Positions 16,462 through 26,300 are shown, numbered from the stretch's first letter. The stretch is DNA of 64,000 bases from an uncultured Prevotellaceae bacterium (GCA_902801375.1 CADCIB010000006.1:62001-126000), one strand, 5' to 3'. Numbers and translations are program-made. Notes: generated by a model not told the origin, from the letters alone.

Positions 16462-17760
16462 ATGACTCAGAAATCATCATCGTTGCGCTTTGCAACCCGT
16501 CAGATTCACGGTGGATATGCCACTGACCCTACCCTTTCACGTGGCATCGCCATCCATCCATCGGCAGCTTTTCATTTTGAAAATTGCGAACATGCCGCCG
16601 ACTTGTTCAACCTGAGCCGTCCCGGCAACATCTATTCGCGCATCACCAACCCCACGTGTGCCACATTTGAAGCACGCGTGGCGGCACTCTATGGTGCTGT
16701 GGGGGCCTTGGCCGTCTCGTCGGGCATGTCGGCCATTCTGCTGACCATCACCGCCTTAACCTCTCGTGGACAGAACATTGTGGTGTCGCCGCAGCTTTAT
16801 GGCGGTACCTATAACCTGTTCCGTCACACGCTGCGCCATCTCGGCATAGACTGCCGCGTGGCAGACAGCACGCGTCCGGAAGACTTCGAGAAACGCATCG
16901 ACGACAACACCCGCTTGGTCTTTGCCGAGAGTATGGGCAACCCCACATGCGAAGTGGTCGATCTGGAAGCCATCGCAGCCATAGCCCATCGCCATGACAT
17001 ACCATTCGTTGTCGACAATACATTCGGAGGTTGTGGCTATCTGTGCAATCCTTTTGAATGGGGTGCCGACATCGTTGTGGAGTCGGCTACGAAGTGGATC
17101 AACGGCCACGGAACAGCCATCGGGGGCATCATTGTAGACGGGGGGTGTTTCGACTGGCGCAACGGGAAGTTCCCAGAATTGGACGGTCCGTCGGAAGGCT
17201 ATCATGGTTTGAACCTCTGTGAGGCTTTCGGCCAGGCTGCTTTCATTGCCCATGCCCGTGTCGACAAGCTGCGCGACCTGGGCTGTTGCCCCTCGCCCTT
17301 CGACAGCTATCTGAATCTGATAGGACTGGAGACGCTTTCCCTGCGCCTCGACCATGAGTTGGAGGCTGCCCGCCGATTGGCGGAATACTGTCGGAAGAGT
17401 CCTTTCGTGAAGTCGGTGAACTATGTGGGCTTCGACGATCATCCCTCTCATGCGCTGGCTGCGAAGTATTTCCGTCATGGTGGTTCAGCGGTGCTGAATA
17501 TTGAGCTGGAGGGCGACCTGCAGAGTACCATCCGCTTCGTGGAGGCTTTGCAACTGTGTGCCCACATGACGATGGTGGGCGACTCCATCACCGTGGTCAC
17601 CCATCCCGCTTCCACCACACACAAGCAGCTGAGCGATGCCGATTTGAAGTTGGCAGGCGTGACACCCACGCTGCTGCGCATCTCCACCGGCCTGGAGGAT
17701 GTGGAGGATATCATCCACGATTTTGAACAAGCATTTCAGGAATTAGGAGTAAAGAATTAA
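16462..17760 (+). CDS. metY: O-acetylhomoserine sulfhydrylase (MetY), 432 aa
   Basis: PLP enzyme of the Cys/Met metabolism family: makes homocysteine from O-acetylhomoserine and sulfide (or methionine from methanethiol). Seen: 'RFATRQIHGGYATDPTLSRGIAIHPS', 'NPTCATFEARVAALYGAVGALAVSSGMSA', and the PLP lysine K211 in 'ESATKWINGHGTAIGG', with D185 in 'PFVVDNTFGG'. The length and the long 'FPELDGPSEGYHG' region favour MetY over the shorter MetB/MetC. In-frame ATGs at 16453 and 16462 are both possible; 16462 gives the more usual N-terminus. metX begins 1 bp after the stop, so the two act together in direct sulfhydrylation. Probably regulated by the Met-rich leader upstream. Confidence 0.9.
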   Translation: MTQKSSSLRFATRQIHGGYATDPTLSRGIAIHPSAAFHFENCEHAADLFNLSRPGNIYSRITNPTCATFEARVAALYGAVGALAVSSGMSAILLTITALTSRGQNIVVSPQLYGGTYNLFRHTLRHLGIDCRVADSTRPEDFEKRIDDNTRLVFAESMGNPTCEVVDLEAIAAIAHRHDIPFVVDNTFGGCGYLCNPFEWGADIVVESATKWINGHGTAIGGIIVDGGCFDWRNGKFPELDGPSEGYHGLNLCEAFGQAAFIAHARVDKLRDLGCCPSPFDSYLNLIGLETLSLRLDHELEAARRLAEYCRKSPFVKSVNYVGFDDHPSHALAAKYFRHGGSAVLNIELEGDLQSTIRFVEALQLCAHMTMVGDSITVVTHPASTTHKQLSDADLKLAGVTPTLLRISTGLEDVEDIIHDFEQAFQELGVKN

Positions 17761-17761
17761 G

Positions 17762-18772
17762 ATGATAAAGATATTCGACTATCACGACGACTTTCCCCTT
17801 GAAGGAGGCGGTAGCCTGCCTGGCATCGTCGTTGCCTACCATGTGTTTGGAACGCCCAATGCTGCTGGCAGCAACTATGTGTGGGTGTGTCATGCGCTGA
17901 CAGCCAACAGCGATGTGGCCGACTGGTGGCCGGGAACGGTGGAGCCAGGGCGCTTCCTCGACCCTACCCGCTACTGTATTGTCTGTGCCAACATCCTGGG
18001 GTCGTGCTATGGTACGACAGGGCCGTTGTCGGTTTGTCCGACGACTGGTAGACACTGGTATCAGGGTTTTCCGCAGGTAAGTGTCCGCGACATGGTGCAT
18101 GCCCACCAACTTTTGGCGCGTCATCTCGGCATTCGCCAAGTGGAGATGCTCATTGGCAGCAGCATAGGAGGATTCCAAGCTGTGGAGTGGGCGGTGGAAG
18201 AACCCGACTTTGCGCGCCGCCTGCTGCTAATCGCCACCAGTGCGCGCACATCGCCGTGGGTGGCTGCCTTCAACGCTTCGCAGCGCATGGCCATCGAGGC
18301 TGATGCCACTTGGGGACAGCGAGATGCCAAGGCTGGTCTTCAGGGTATGGCTGCCGCCCGCAGCATCGCCCTGCTCAGCTATCGTGGCGGTGCGGCCTAT
18401 TGCAAGACGCAGGCGGAAAAGGAGTCGGTGCTTTTCAACAGACGGGTGGACTCCTACCAGCGCTATCAGGGCGAGAAACTCATGAAACGCTTCAATGCCT
18501 ATTCTTACTACCGCATGACAGAGGCCGTAGACTCCCACGACGTGGGGCGCGGCCGCGGCGGGATAAAGGCTGCACTGGCCCGTATTCAAGCCCGTACGCT
18601 GTTGGTGGCCATTAGCAGCGACCTGCTCTTTCCCGTGGAAGAGATGCGCCAGCAGGCTGCACAGATCTCGCATTCCCGTTTCGAGATCATCGACTCCGAC
18701 TTCGGCCACGACGGTTTTCTGGTGGAGAGCGACCTGCTGAACAACATCATCATGAGATTCATTTCGAAATAA
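17762..18772 (+). CDS. metX: Homoserine O-acetyltransferase (MetX), 336 aa
   Basis: Alpha/beta hydrolase acyltransferase that converts homoserine and acetyl-CoA to O-acetylhomoserine, the substrate of MetY. Nucleophile S134 lies in 'IGSSIGGFQAVEW'; the Asp is in 'LLVAISSDLLFPVEEM' and the His in 'DSDFGHDGFLVE'. 'NILGSCYGTTGPLS' and 'SVRDMVHAHQLLARHLGI' are standard family blocks. Some members of the family use succinyl-CoA, but pairing with a MetY-type enzyme supports acetyl. The frame starts 1 bp after the metY stop, so translation is likely coupled. Confidence 0.92.
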   Translation: MIKIFDYHDDFPLEGGGSLPGIVVAYHVFGTPNAAGSNYVWVCHALTANSDVADWWPGTVEPGRFLDPTRYCIVCANILGSCYGTTGPLSVCPTTGRHWYQGFPQVSVRDMVHAHQLLARHLGIRQVEMLIGSSIGGFQAVEWAVEEPDFARRLLLIATSARTSPWVAAFNASQRMAIEADATWGQRDAKAGLQGMAAARSIALLSYRGGAAYCKTQAEKESVLFNRRVDSYQRYQGEKLMKRFNAYSYYRMTEAVDSHDVGRGRGGIKAALARIQARTLLVAISSDLLFPVEEMRQQAAQISHSRFEIIDSDFGHDGFLVESDLLNNIIMRFISK

Positions 18773-18815
18773 ATAGAATCGTATTATCATGAAATCAATT
18801 AAAACAGAATAACCC

Positions 18816-20006
18816 ATGGAAACAAAGAAAATCAATATTGGACTGTTCGGCTTTGGCACCGTCGGTAAGGGTCTGCACGATGTGTTGTCGCGTGTAAAGT
18901 CCGAACGAGTGAGTATCCAAATCGTGTGTGTGCGCCATTTGGAGCGCCATCCCGAAACGTATGTAAAGATTACAGACAAGGCCGACGAGGTGTTCAACCA
19001 CCCTGATGTGAACTGCATCGTGGAATTAATCGACGATGAAGAGGCTGCTTACTACATTGTGAAGCGTGCCTTGCAACAGGGGCTGCCCGTGGTGAGTGGC
19101 AACAAGAAGATGTTGGCCCACCATCTGCCGGAGCTCATCGAACTGCAGGAGCGCTACCACACGGCACTACTCTACGATGCCTCGGCCTGTGGCAGCATTC
19201 CCGTGATCAGGAACCTCGAGGAATACTACGACAACGACCTGCTGCTATCGGTGAAAGGCATCTTGAACGGGTCGTCGAACTTTATCCTCTCAAAGATATT
19301 CAACGAGGGCATGAGCTATCCCGACGCCCTGCAGCTGGCACAGCAACTGGGCTTTGCTGAGAGCGACCCGACGCTCGATATTGGCGGATGGGACTCTTTG
19401 TACAAACTGGTCATCCTGACAATGCATGCTTTTGGTGTATATGTCAGTCCTGAGGAGGTGTTCACCTTCGGCATTCAGCGCATGAGCGACGACGACATCC
19501 GTTTTGCCAATGAGAAGCGGCGGCGCATCAAATTGGTAGGCACTACGGCAAAGGTGAGCGACACGGAACTGTCGCTGGCTGTCATGCCGCACCTCATCTC
19601 CCGCCAGAAATATATCTATAGTGTGGAAGACGAGTTCAACGGTGTGGTCATCAAGGGACTGTTCTACTATAAGCAGTTCATGTTCGGCCAGGGAGCCGGT
19701 GGGCATCCCACGGGTTCAGCCGTGCTGAGCGACATCACCGCCCGACTCTACGACTACAAGTATGAGTACAAGAAACTGCATAGTGAGCGCCATCCCGTGT
19801 TCACCACCGACTTCCCTTTGCGTATTTATTATAGATACACGCGGAAAGAAGACCTCGGTCTGCTGCAATTCGAAGACATCGAGGAGAGCTACACTTCTGC
19901 CACCCACAGCTATGTGGTAGGCCATGTGAAGATGAAGGAACTTGTGGAGAAGGCTGAGCAGTTGCGGCAGGCGAATATCTTCCTTGCCGCTTTTCCAGAG
20001 GACTGA
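18816..20006 (+). CDS. hom: Homoserine dehydrogenase, 396 aa
   Basis: NAD(P)H-dependent reduction of aspartate semialdehyde to homoserine, the branch point feeding Met and Thr. Rossmann motif 'GLFGFGTVGKGL' (9-20), 'VVSGNKKMLAHHL' with the conserved lysines, 'SACGSIPVIRNLEEYYDNDLL', 'GILNGSSNFILSKIF' and 'GFAESDPTLDIGGWDSLYKLVIL' are all family signatures. The C-terminus is short and does not show a complete ACT domain, so Thr feedback may be weak or absent. It is monofunctional, with no aspartokinase fused. It follows metX by 43 bp and closes the operon; the convergent wbqC gene ends 3 bp away. Confidence 0.92.
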   Translation: METKKINIGLFGFGTVGKGLHDVLSRVKSERVSIQIVCVRHLERHPETYVKITDKADEVFNHPDVNCIVELIDDEEAAYYIVKRALQQGLPVVSGNKKMLAHHLPELIELQERYHTALLYDASACGSIPVIRNLEEYYDNDLLLSVKGILNGSSNFILSKIFNEGMSYPDALQLAQQLGFAESDPTLDIGGWDSLYKLVILTMHAFGVYVSPEEVFTFGIQRMSDDDIRFANEKRRRIKLVGTTAKVSDTELSLAVMPHLISRQKYIYSVEDEFNGVVIKGLFYYKQFMFGQGAGGHPTGSAVLSDITARLYDYKYEYKKLHSERHPVFTTDFPLRIYYRYTRKEDLGLLQFEDIEESYTSATHSYVVGHVKMKELVEKAEQLRQANIFLAAFPED

Positions 20007-20009
20007 GCA

Positions 20010-20660
20010 CTAAAGATAAAGGATGCTCTCGTTGCCCATGTTGAAGAGGAGGTCGAGAATGGAGAGGTCGGGAAGAAAGCCCGTGCGGTGGGCGTGAACT
20101 TGGTAGTATTCTTTTTGAGGAGAGAGGAGAGAGGAGAGAGGAGAGAGAATACTACTACCGGCATAGTCTTGAGGCTTAATGCTATTCTCTCTCCTCTCTC
20201 CTCTCTCCTCTCTCGTCTCTCCTCTCTCGTCGCTTCTCATCACAACCGTTTCCACCTGCAACAGCTCGCACATCTTGCAGATGATGGCGAGGTTCAGGTC
20301 AAAAAGATACTCCCAATGGGGCTCGAAGAACGGGCGGATGTCGTCGACATAGTAGTCGAAGAAAGGGGAGTTGCCGTAAGCGGTTTCCAACGCCTGCCAG
20401 TGGACATGTCGCCACTTGTTATGTTCAGAGATTAGAATCTGAGATATCTCTCTTCTCTCTCCTCTTTCCTCACTCCTCAAAACACCATGCTCCACAGGCA
20501 CGGTGAGGGTCTGCGCACCATTGGGCGTTGCTATGGTGCAGCGGTTGCGGAAGGTGCGCTTGCGGAAAGGCTCCTGGCTGTCAATAACGCAGGTATCGGC
20601 GGCGTTAAGCTGCCGATACCAGGATATGGGACCGAAATAAGTGGTGGGGAGTATGAGCAT
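20010..20660 (-). CDS. WbqC-family protein with repeat-derived insertions, 216 aa
   Basis: WbqC-like protein: 'LPTTYFGPISWYRQL' at the start, 'SEHNKWRHVHWQALETAYGNSPFFDYYVDDIRPFF', and the family end 'TGFLPDLSILDLLFNMG'. WbqC is found in O-antigen and other surface polysaccharide loci; its reaction is not established. Here it ends the minus-strand group dapB-lepB-wbqC, an arrangement common in the phylum. It is odd in carrying three low-complexity segments, 'RSEERGERRE', 'RSDERGETREERGERREN' and 'SILSPLSSLLSPQ', encoded by GAGAGGA-type microsatellites; the second and third are inverted copies of one another. They replace the variable loop between the 'LLQVETV' and 'KEYYQVHAHR' blocks. Confidence 0.82.
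   Translation of the reverse strand: MLILPTTYFGPISWYRQLNAADTCVIDSQEPFRKRTFRNRCTIATPNGAQTLTVPVEHGVLRSEERGERREISQILISEHNKWRHVHWQALETAYGNSPFFDYYVDDIRPFFEPHWEYLFDLNLAIICKMCELLQVETVVMRSDERGETREERGERRENSIKPQDYAGSSILSPLSSLLSPQKEYYQVHAHRTGFLPDLSILDLLFNMGNESILYL
20115..20235. repeat. Inverted polypurine/polypyrimidine microsatellite inside wbqC
   Basis: A run of GAGAGGA units at about 20118-20150 is matched by its complement, TCCTCTC units, at about 20187-20231, giving a potential long hairpin inside the coding sequence. A related tract lies at 20446-20480. Both remain in frame. Confidence 0.85.
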
Positions 20661-20680
20661 AGACAGACGCTTGTTTTTCT

Positions 20681-20736
20681 CAAGGTGGCGGAACCGCCTT
20701 GCATACTACTTTTCTCAAGGTGGCGGAACCACCTTG
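20681..20736. repeat. Two tandem REP-like hairpins between lepB and wbqC
   Basis: Two 21-bp palindromes, 20681-20701 and 20716-20736, with core GGTGGCGGAACCNCC and arms CAAGG/CCTTG, separated by 14 bp. The second is a perfect inverted repeat. The core resembles a palindrome inside the RAYT gene at 57611. They may stop or slow transcription downstream of lepB. Confidence 0.75.
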
Positions 20737-20740
20737 CTCA

Positions 20741-22201
20741 TTATTTGATGTTGTCTACCCAGCGGAAGAGGCGATTCCAGCGGATGCCGCCGAAGCCAGA
20801 GCGGTCGGGGTCGCTACTCCACCAAATGAAGATGGGCTTGCCCACGATATGGTCTTCCGGCACGAAACCCCAGTAGCGCGAGTCGGCGGAGTTGTGGCGG
20901 TTGTCGCCCTGCATCCAGTAGTAGTCGAGCTTGAAGGTGTATTCTGTGGCGGGCTTGTCATTAATGAGAATCTGGTTGCCCTTGATTTCCAGTTTGTTGC
21001 CTTCATAGTCGCGGATGGGCCGCTCATAGATCCAGATATTCTCCATGTCGAGCTTCACGCTCTTGCCCTTGGCGGGAATCCAGATCGGACCGAAGTTGTC
21101 GCGCGTCCAGCCCGTATAGTGATTCACGGGGTAGGTCTGATCCATTAGCTTGTTCTCTTTCAGGTCGCCGTCCTTCACGGGGCGTACGCTCTCCACCAGG
21201 TCTTTGTTGGCGGCCAGTGCTTTGGCGGCATGCTTGGTGAGGGGCATGAAACCCGTCTGGTTGAGCATCGTCAGGTCTTCCATTGAGATGCCTAACTCCT
21301 TCATCACTTCGTCGCTCATCAGCTGTTTCAGTTTCACGAAGTACGTATATTGCACATTGTCCGGTTCCTTGTTGGGTTTGCCATCGAGATAGATAATCTG
21401 GTCCTTGATTTGCAATGTTTGTCCGGGCAGACCCACACAGCGTTTCACGTAGTTTTCGCGGCGGTCGGTGGGTCGGCGGATAATCTTTCCGAAGGTCTGC
21501 GGCTCCGACTTGATGGCGTCGCGTCCGGCATTGATGATGACGCGGTAGAACTCGTTGCGCTTGTCGGTGGGCAGACTGTCCATGATGGGCAGGTCGCCGT
21601 ATTGGTTCTTGTAGATGTCGAGACCGGTGGTCAGACAGGCTTTGTAGTAGTCGTTGGCCTGATATTGCGGGTTCGACATCACGCTGTCGCCGGCAGGATA
21701 GTTGAACACCACGATGTCGTTGAGCTCCACCTTGCCCAAGCCCTTCACGCGACGGTAGTCCCAGTGGGGCCAGTCGATGTACGACTTGCACTCGAAGACG
21801 GGCAGCGTGTGCTGCGTCAGCGGCAGGGTGAGCGGCGTCTCAGGGATGCGCGGACCATAGCTGACTTTCGAGACGAAGAGGTAGTCGCCCGTGAGCAGCG
21901 ATTTCTCCAACGAACTTGACGGAATGACATAGTTCTGGAAGAAGAACAGGTTGATGAAATAGACGGCCACAAGGGCAAATACGAGGGCGTCGACCCACGA
22001 CATGACGAAGCGCACAGGGCCTTCGGCGTCTTTCCACCATTGCCACTTGATCTTCTTTGTGATGTAGACATCGAAGATGAAAGGTACGACGATGAGTCCC
22101 CACCAACTCTTCACCCAATAGAGGAAGAGCAGATAGAGAACGAGGACGGCTATGAACTTTGCCCATTGAAGGGCCATGTTGGGAGCTTTTTCTTTTTTCA
22201 T
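20741..22201 (-). CDS. lepB: Signal peptidase I, 486 aa
   Basis: Membrane serine protease that removes Sec and Tat signal peptides. Two or three N-terminal membrane helices (~14-90) lead into 'NYVIPSSSLEKSLLTGDYLFVSK' with nucleophile S97. The general-base lysine is K253 in 'ENYVKRCVGLPGQ', followed by 'YYWMQGDNRHNSADSRYWGFVP' near the C-terminus. It is longer than E. coli LepB because of an extended segment between the Lys box and the GDN box, usual in Bacteroidetes. It follows dapB on the same strand and probably shares its transcript; with many exported proteins encoded nearby it is a housekeeping gene. Confidence 0.95.
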   Translation of the reverse strand: MKKEKAPNMALQWAKFIAVLVLYLLFLYWVKSWWGLIVVPFIFDVYITKKIKWQWWKDAEGPVRFVMSWVDALVFALVAVYFINLFFFQNYVIPSSSLEKSLLTGDYLFVSKVSYGPRIPETPLTLPLTQHTLPVFECKSYIDWPHWDYRRVKGLGKVELNDIVVFNYPAGDSVMSNPQYQANDYYKACLTTGLDIYKNQYGDLPIMDSLPTDKRNEFYRVIINAGRDAIKSEPQTFGKIIRRPTDRRENYVKRCVGLPGQTLQIKDQIIYLDGKPNKEPDNVQYTYFVKLKQLMSDEVMKELGISMEDLTMLNQTGFMPLTKHAAKALAANKDLVESVRPVKDGDLKENKLMDQTYPVNHYTGWTRDNFGPIWIPAKGKSVKLDMENIWIYERPIRDYEGNKLEIKGNQILINDKPATEYTFKLDYYWMQGDNRHNSADSRYWGFVPEDHIVGKPIFIWWSSDPDRSGFGGIRWNRLFRWVDNIK

Positions 22202-22316
22202 TGCTGTTGCTTTTTTTGATGGGGTGTGAGGCCACTGTGGTACAGCGACTTACTGAACTTTGGAATATTATGGGGGGCTACATTTCTCTTACCTCTCACT
22301 TCTCACCTCTCACCAC

Positions 22317-23030
22317 TTAGAAAGGGAAGAGGTCGCGCGTGGTGAGCAGGCCGTTGTGACGTGCGGTGTACTCTGCAGCCAAGACCGCACCAAGGGCGAA
22401 ACCCTGTCGCGAGTGGGCATCGTGGCTGATGGTGATAAGGTCTGCGGGCGAGTCGTAGCGCACGGTATGGATGCCAGCCACCTCGCCGCGGCGGATGCTG
22501 TCGATGCGCAGTTTCTCGGGCTGTGTGGTATCCTCCGCCCAACTGTCCTTCCTGTCGATCTCCTTGAGGATGTTCTCGGCCAAGGTGATGGCCGTTCCGC
22601 TGGGATGGTCAAGCTTGTGCACGTGGTGGGTTTCCTCCATGCTCACGTCGTAGCTTGGGAACTGGTTCATGATGTTGGCCAGGTAGCGGTTAAGGGCTTG
22701 GAAGATGGCCATGCCGACAGAGAAGTTCGAGGCCCAGAAGAGCGTCTTCCCCTCGCGGCAGAGCTGCTCCATCTCCTCGCGGTGGTCGGCAAACCAGCCT
22801 GTGGAGCCACTCACCACCTTTACGTTCTTGTTGAAAGCCTGCATCACATTGCCGTAGGCAGCTTGCGGAGCGGTGAACTCGATGGCCACATCGGCACTCG
22901 CAAAGGCCTCGCTCTGGAAGTCCTCAGCGTTGTCGATGTCGATGATGCTCACAATCTCGTGACCACGCTCGCGGGCGATTTGCTCAATCATGTGCCCCAT
23001 CTTTCCGTAGCCTATCAGTGCTATTTTCAT
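22317..23030 (-). CDS. dapB: 4-hydroxy-tetrahydrodipicolinate reductase (DapB), 237 aa
   Basis: Reduces 4-hydroxy-tetrahydrodipicolinate with NAD(P)H in lysine and diaminopimelate synthesis. Nucleotide motif 'IGYGKMG' (6-12), 'VVSGSTGWF', 'FWASNFSVGMAIF', and the signature 'SMEETHHVHKLDHPSGTAI' with the catalytic His pair and Lys; 'RRGEVAGIHTVRYDS' near the end. It is slightly short compared with E. coli DapB (273 aa). First gene of the dapB-lepB-wbqC group, with a -7 promoter element just upstream. A TCTCACCTCTCACC-type repeat lies directly after the stop (22284-22318). Confidence 0.95.
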   Translation of the reverse strand: MKIALIGYGKMGHMIEQIARERGHEIVSIIDIDNAEDFQSEAFASADVAIEFTAPQAAYGNVMQAFNKNVKVVSGSTGWFADHREEMEQLCREGKTLFWASNFSVGMAIFQALNRYLANIMNQFPSYDVSMEETHHVHKLDHPSGTAITLAENILKEIDRKDSWAEDTTQPEKLRIDSIRRGEVAGIHTVRYDSPADLITISHDAHSRQGFALGAVLAAEYTARHNGLLTTRDLFPF

Positions 23031-23054
23031 GCGTTTACGTTTTTATTCGACTTG

Positions 23055-23062
23055 CAAAGGTA
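23055..23062 (-). promoter_or_regulatory. -7 promoter element of dapB
   Basis: Minus-strand TACCTTTG (23062-23055), 25 bp upstream of the dapB start. The -33 region is A/T-rich without a clear TTTG. Confidence 0.55.
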
Positions 23063-23171
23063 CACGAAATCGGGCGACCCGAGAAATAATTCAATATCCT
23101 TTAAGTTATTTTATTCAAGTTTCGCAGGAGTTATTTGTGGTTGAAAAGCATGCCGTTTGCCATATTTGCCG

Positions 23172-23260
23172 ACCGTACATTATTAATGTACGCTGCGTAG
23201 GTTAATAATGTACGGTGCGTAGGTTAATAATGTACGCAGCGTAGGTTATTAATGTACGGT
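23172..23260. repeat. 22-bp tandem repeat with palindromic GTAC..ATTATTAAT core
   Basis: Units of the form AATAATGTACGNNGCGTAGGTT repeat about three times, with a partial fourth copy in which ATTAATGTACGG is altered. The first copy forms the palindrome GTACATTATTAATGTAC. The 320-bp gap 23031-23350 holds only the dapB promoter, this repeat and the next hairpin. Confidence 0.8.
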
Positions 23261-23280
23261 TGGGATTTGCCGCAAATGAG

Positions 23281-23327
23281 AACGGCATTGAAGGCAAACG
23301 GGAATGTCGTTTGCCATCAATGCCGTT
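23281..23327 (-). terminator. Long hairpin after the coiled-coil C10 peptidase gene
   Basis: 20-bp arms, 23281-23300 and 23308-23327, match with a single mismatch around a 7-nt loop, 24 bp after the peptidase stop on the minus strand. It lacks a T-run but is the obvious candidate 3' end. Confidence 0.6.
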
Positions 23328-23350
23328 GAAATATGAGCCGTTTCTCGGGA

Positions 23351-26300
23351 CTATTGGCGAGAGCCGGAGCTGCGAACCGTCACTTTCTGACCATTCACCA
23401 CATAGATGCCGGCGGGCAGTCCGCTGAGCGAGGTGGCCTGTCGACGCACCAGTTGGCCGGAAAGCGTCCACACATCGGCGCGTCCGCCGCTTTGGCTGAG
23501 GATGCGGTTGATGTCGGTGGGAACCTTGTTGAGCAGGGCCTCGATCTCGTGCAGGCGCTGGTCGATGGCCTGCAGACGGTCGTTAGTAAAGTCTGTTTCC
23601 AGTTCCTCCTCGTAGGGTGGGGCAAGTGTGGGTATCGGCATTTCGTTCAGTTCGTTGCGCTTGTCATTGATCTGCTGTTCGATGGCCTCTATCTCGTCCA
23701 TCGACGTTGCCTCTTGCAGAAGCTGCCTTTGCTGATCTATCCAGACCAACAGGTCTTCATAGATTTGTTCGTAGTGGTCGCATAAGCCGGCGTACTCGCT
23801 GAGGTGAAGGATGAATGAATCCCAGACGTTGGTAAAGGTGTATAGGTCGTGCTGGATGTCGCTCAGCTCCTTGCCGAGGCTTTCGCGCTCCTCGGCGGTC
23901 AGAATATTGGTCGACTGCTCGTCGTGCAGCCGCTGCTGCAGGGTGGTGCTATAGTCCATCAGCGCAGCCTCCTGCTGCCGCCAGTCGGCGATGATTTGCC
24001 TCATGAGGTCGAAGGCTTGCGGGTCGTAGCCCATGCGGGGAGCCAACGAGGGCAGTTCGTCCAAGCCTTCCGCCACTTCCTGGCGGGCAATTTCGAGGTC
24101 GATGCTGGCATCTGCATTGTCGAGAGATGAAGAAAGTTCCTCTACCGATGATTGCTTATCGGACAAGTCGGTAGTGATTTCGGAGACGTTTGCCTCCTCT
24201 GCGTTGAGCGATTCCACTCTGTCTGAGTATTGCTTTTGTATGACTTCCAGCAGTTTCTCTATATAATTCAGGTCGTCAAGCGTTGCGGCATTAGCCAATT
24301 GTTGCAAAGCAGCGTTGTATTGACTGTATAGACTTTGGGACATCGAGCTGATACTATGCAGGTTGGCTTTACCAGTTCCCAATCGGCTGGAAAGCTGATT
24401 CAGCTCAGATGTTAACAAGTCGATGTCTTCGTTTATCAAGGAGAGGGTCTGCTTGAGCGTTTCTTTGATTTCAGAATGAATGTTGGCGTCTTCCAGTTTT
24501 TCTTGGATTTGCATATATTGTTGGCGCAAATCCTCAATGCGTTGACGGGCAGCTTCGTATTGCCCCATCAGGTCCTCGTACTGCTGGGTTAGTGCATCGA
24601 TGCGCGGTTGCAGGTTGCCGATGCCGGCGCTGAGGTCGTCGGCCATCTGTTGCAGCCGTGCTTTCTCCTCAGAGAAGTCGGGCGTGTAGGTTTCTTCAAT
24701 CTCAAAGCAATCAGTCTGTTGCAAGACGGTGACGTGACTGTCTTGATGGGTCTTGTAGTAACAGATCAGCGCCGTGTAGTGCATGCCTGGGATAAGGTCC
24801 TCGAACGTGAAGGTGAACTGTTCGCTTTCGCCAGGCTGGAAATTGAGGTTTCCCGTTGCCTGATAGGTTTCATAGCTGTTTGAATCGTTCTCGTTGTAGA
24901 GCAACGCGATGATGGGACGGTAGCCGGGCACGTCGCCGTTGTTCTTGATTTCTACGGCGATGGTGGTCGTTTCCTTGGGCGTTATCTCGCAATTGGTCAG
25001 TTCGAGCGCTATCTCTTCCGTTGGGGGCGATAGGATGTCGATGGTTCCCGTGGTAATGACGTTGTTGCCATTCTCATCGGTACTCACCCAGAGATTGTAG
25101 GTTCCCGTCTGCTCAGGCGTGAAATATAACGAAAGAGATTGATGGTCTCCTTCTCCGATGGCGATACCCGTCTTGCCCCGTACCTCGCCTTTGTTGTTGG
25201 TCTTCGAGGCAAAGAGGTAGAGTGTTCCGTAGTATTCCAGCCCTTGGTTCACGATGTCCACCATCACCTCTTGCGGCATATTGACAATGCGGTTGCCCAT
25301 TGGAAAAATGCTTCCTGCCACAAACTGGGGCTTGGAGTCGTATCGGATGGAGATGTTGCCATTCTCGATTTCCACCACAATGCAAGGGTGTATTCCTTGG
25401 CAGAAGTGCCATTCGTCGTCGGTACTGAGCTTGCTCACAGGACCGATAACATAGATGCCGTCGTCCAGTCCGAGGTCGGCAATGGGGCAGGGCAGGCCAT
25501 AGCCGCCGTTGAAGTCGTCGATGTAATACTCGCCCTCATATTCGAACAGGAGGTCAGGCGTGCCGTCTTCGTTCATGGTGGCATAGCCCATGTTGAAGGT
25601 GCCGCCACTGCCCGAGAGGTTGTAGACAAAGGCCTGAATGCTGTTGTCGGTGACTTCCCATTCGTAGATGCTGAGCGTCTGGGGCTCAGGTTCCACGTAG
25701 GCGGTGCTGGGCTGTATGCCAATGATGATTTCCTGGCTCATGGAGTAGCCGTCGGACGTGCTGCTTCCGCCGATGCCGCTACCGTGGGGATTGAGCACCG
25801 TGAGCTTGAAATAGCCGTTGCACGAGCCGCCCCATCCCCAGTTGATATGGTAGTAGCCCCGTCCATCGTAGCCGTCGCAGACGAAAGCATGCCCTCCGCC
25901 CGTGGAAGCCCCTGCATAATAGACGGGCCGGCTTTCTTCCAGCTCGTGGTAGATGATGCCATCCCACGATTCGATGCTGTAGAAATCGCGCATCAGATAG
26001 TGGGCCGAGGGCGCGTAGTCGAAGTTCTGCGTCAGACCCTTGACCACGTTATACGACAGAGCGCCTGAGCCATCGGTACCGTAGTCCATGTCTACCGCGT
26101 AGCCGCAATACTGCATCAGACGCGCCACGGCCTGATAGTCTTGCTGCGTGTTGGTGGCGCGATAGATGGGCTGCATGGCGTTCCAGTCGAACTGAATGGG
26201 GTCGAGTCCGCTCACCGATGTCGTGTAGTCCTGCGGCCAGCGGTGGTAATACATGATCTGTGCCATAGCCGTTGCCACGCAGCCGGTATAGCAATACAGG

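Noticed and set aside
22260-23144. 294-codon plus-strand frame opposite dapB
   Set aside because: Antisense shadow of DapB and read partly from non-coding repeats.
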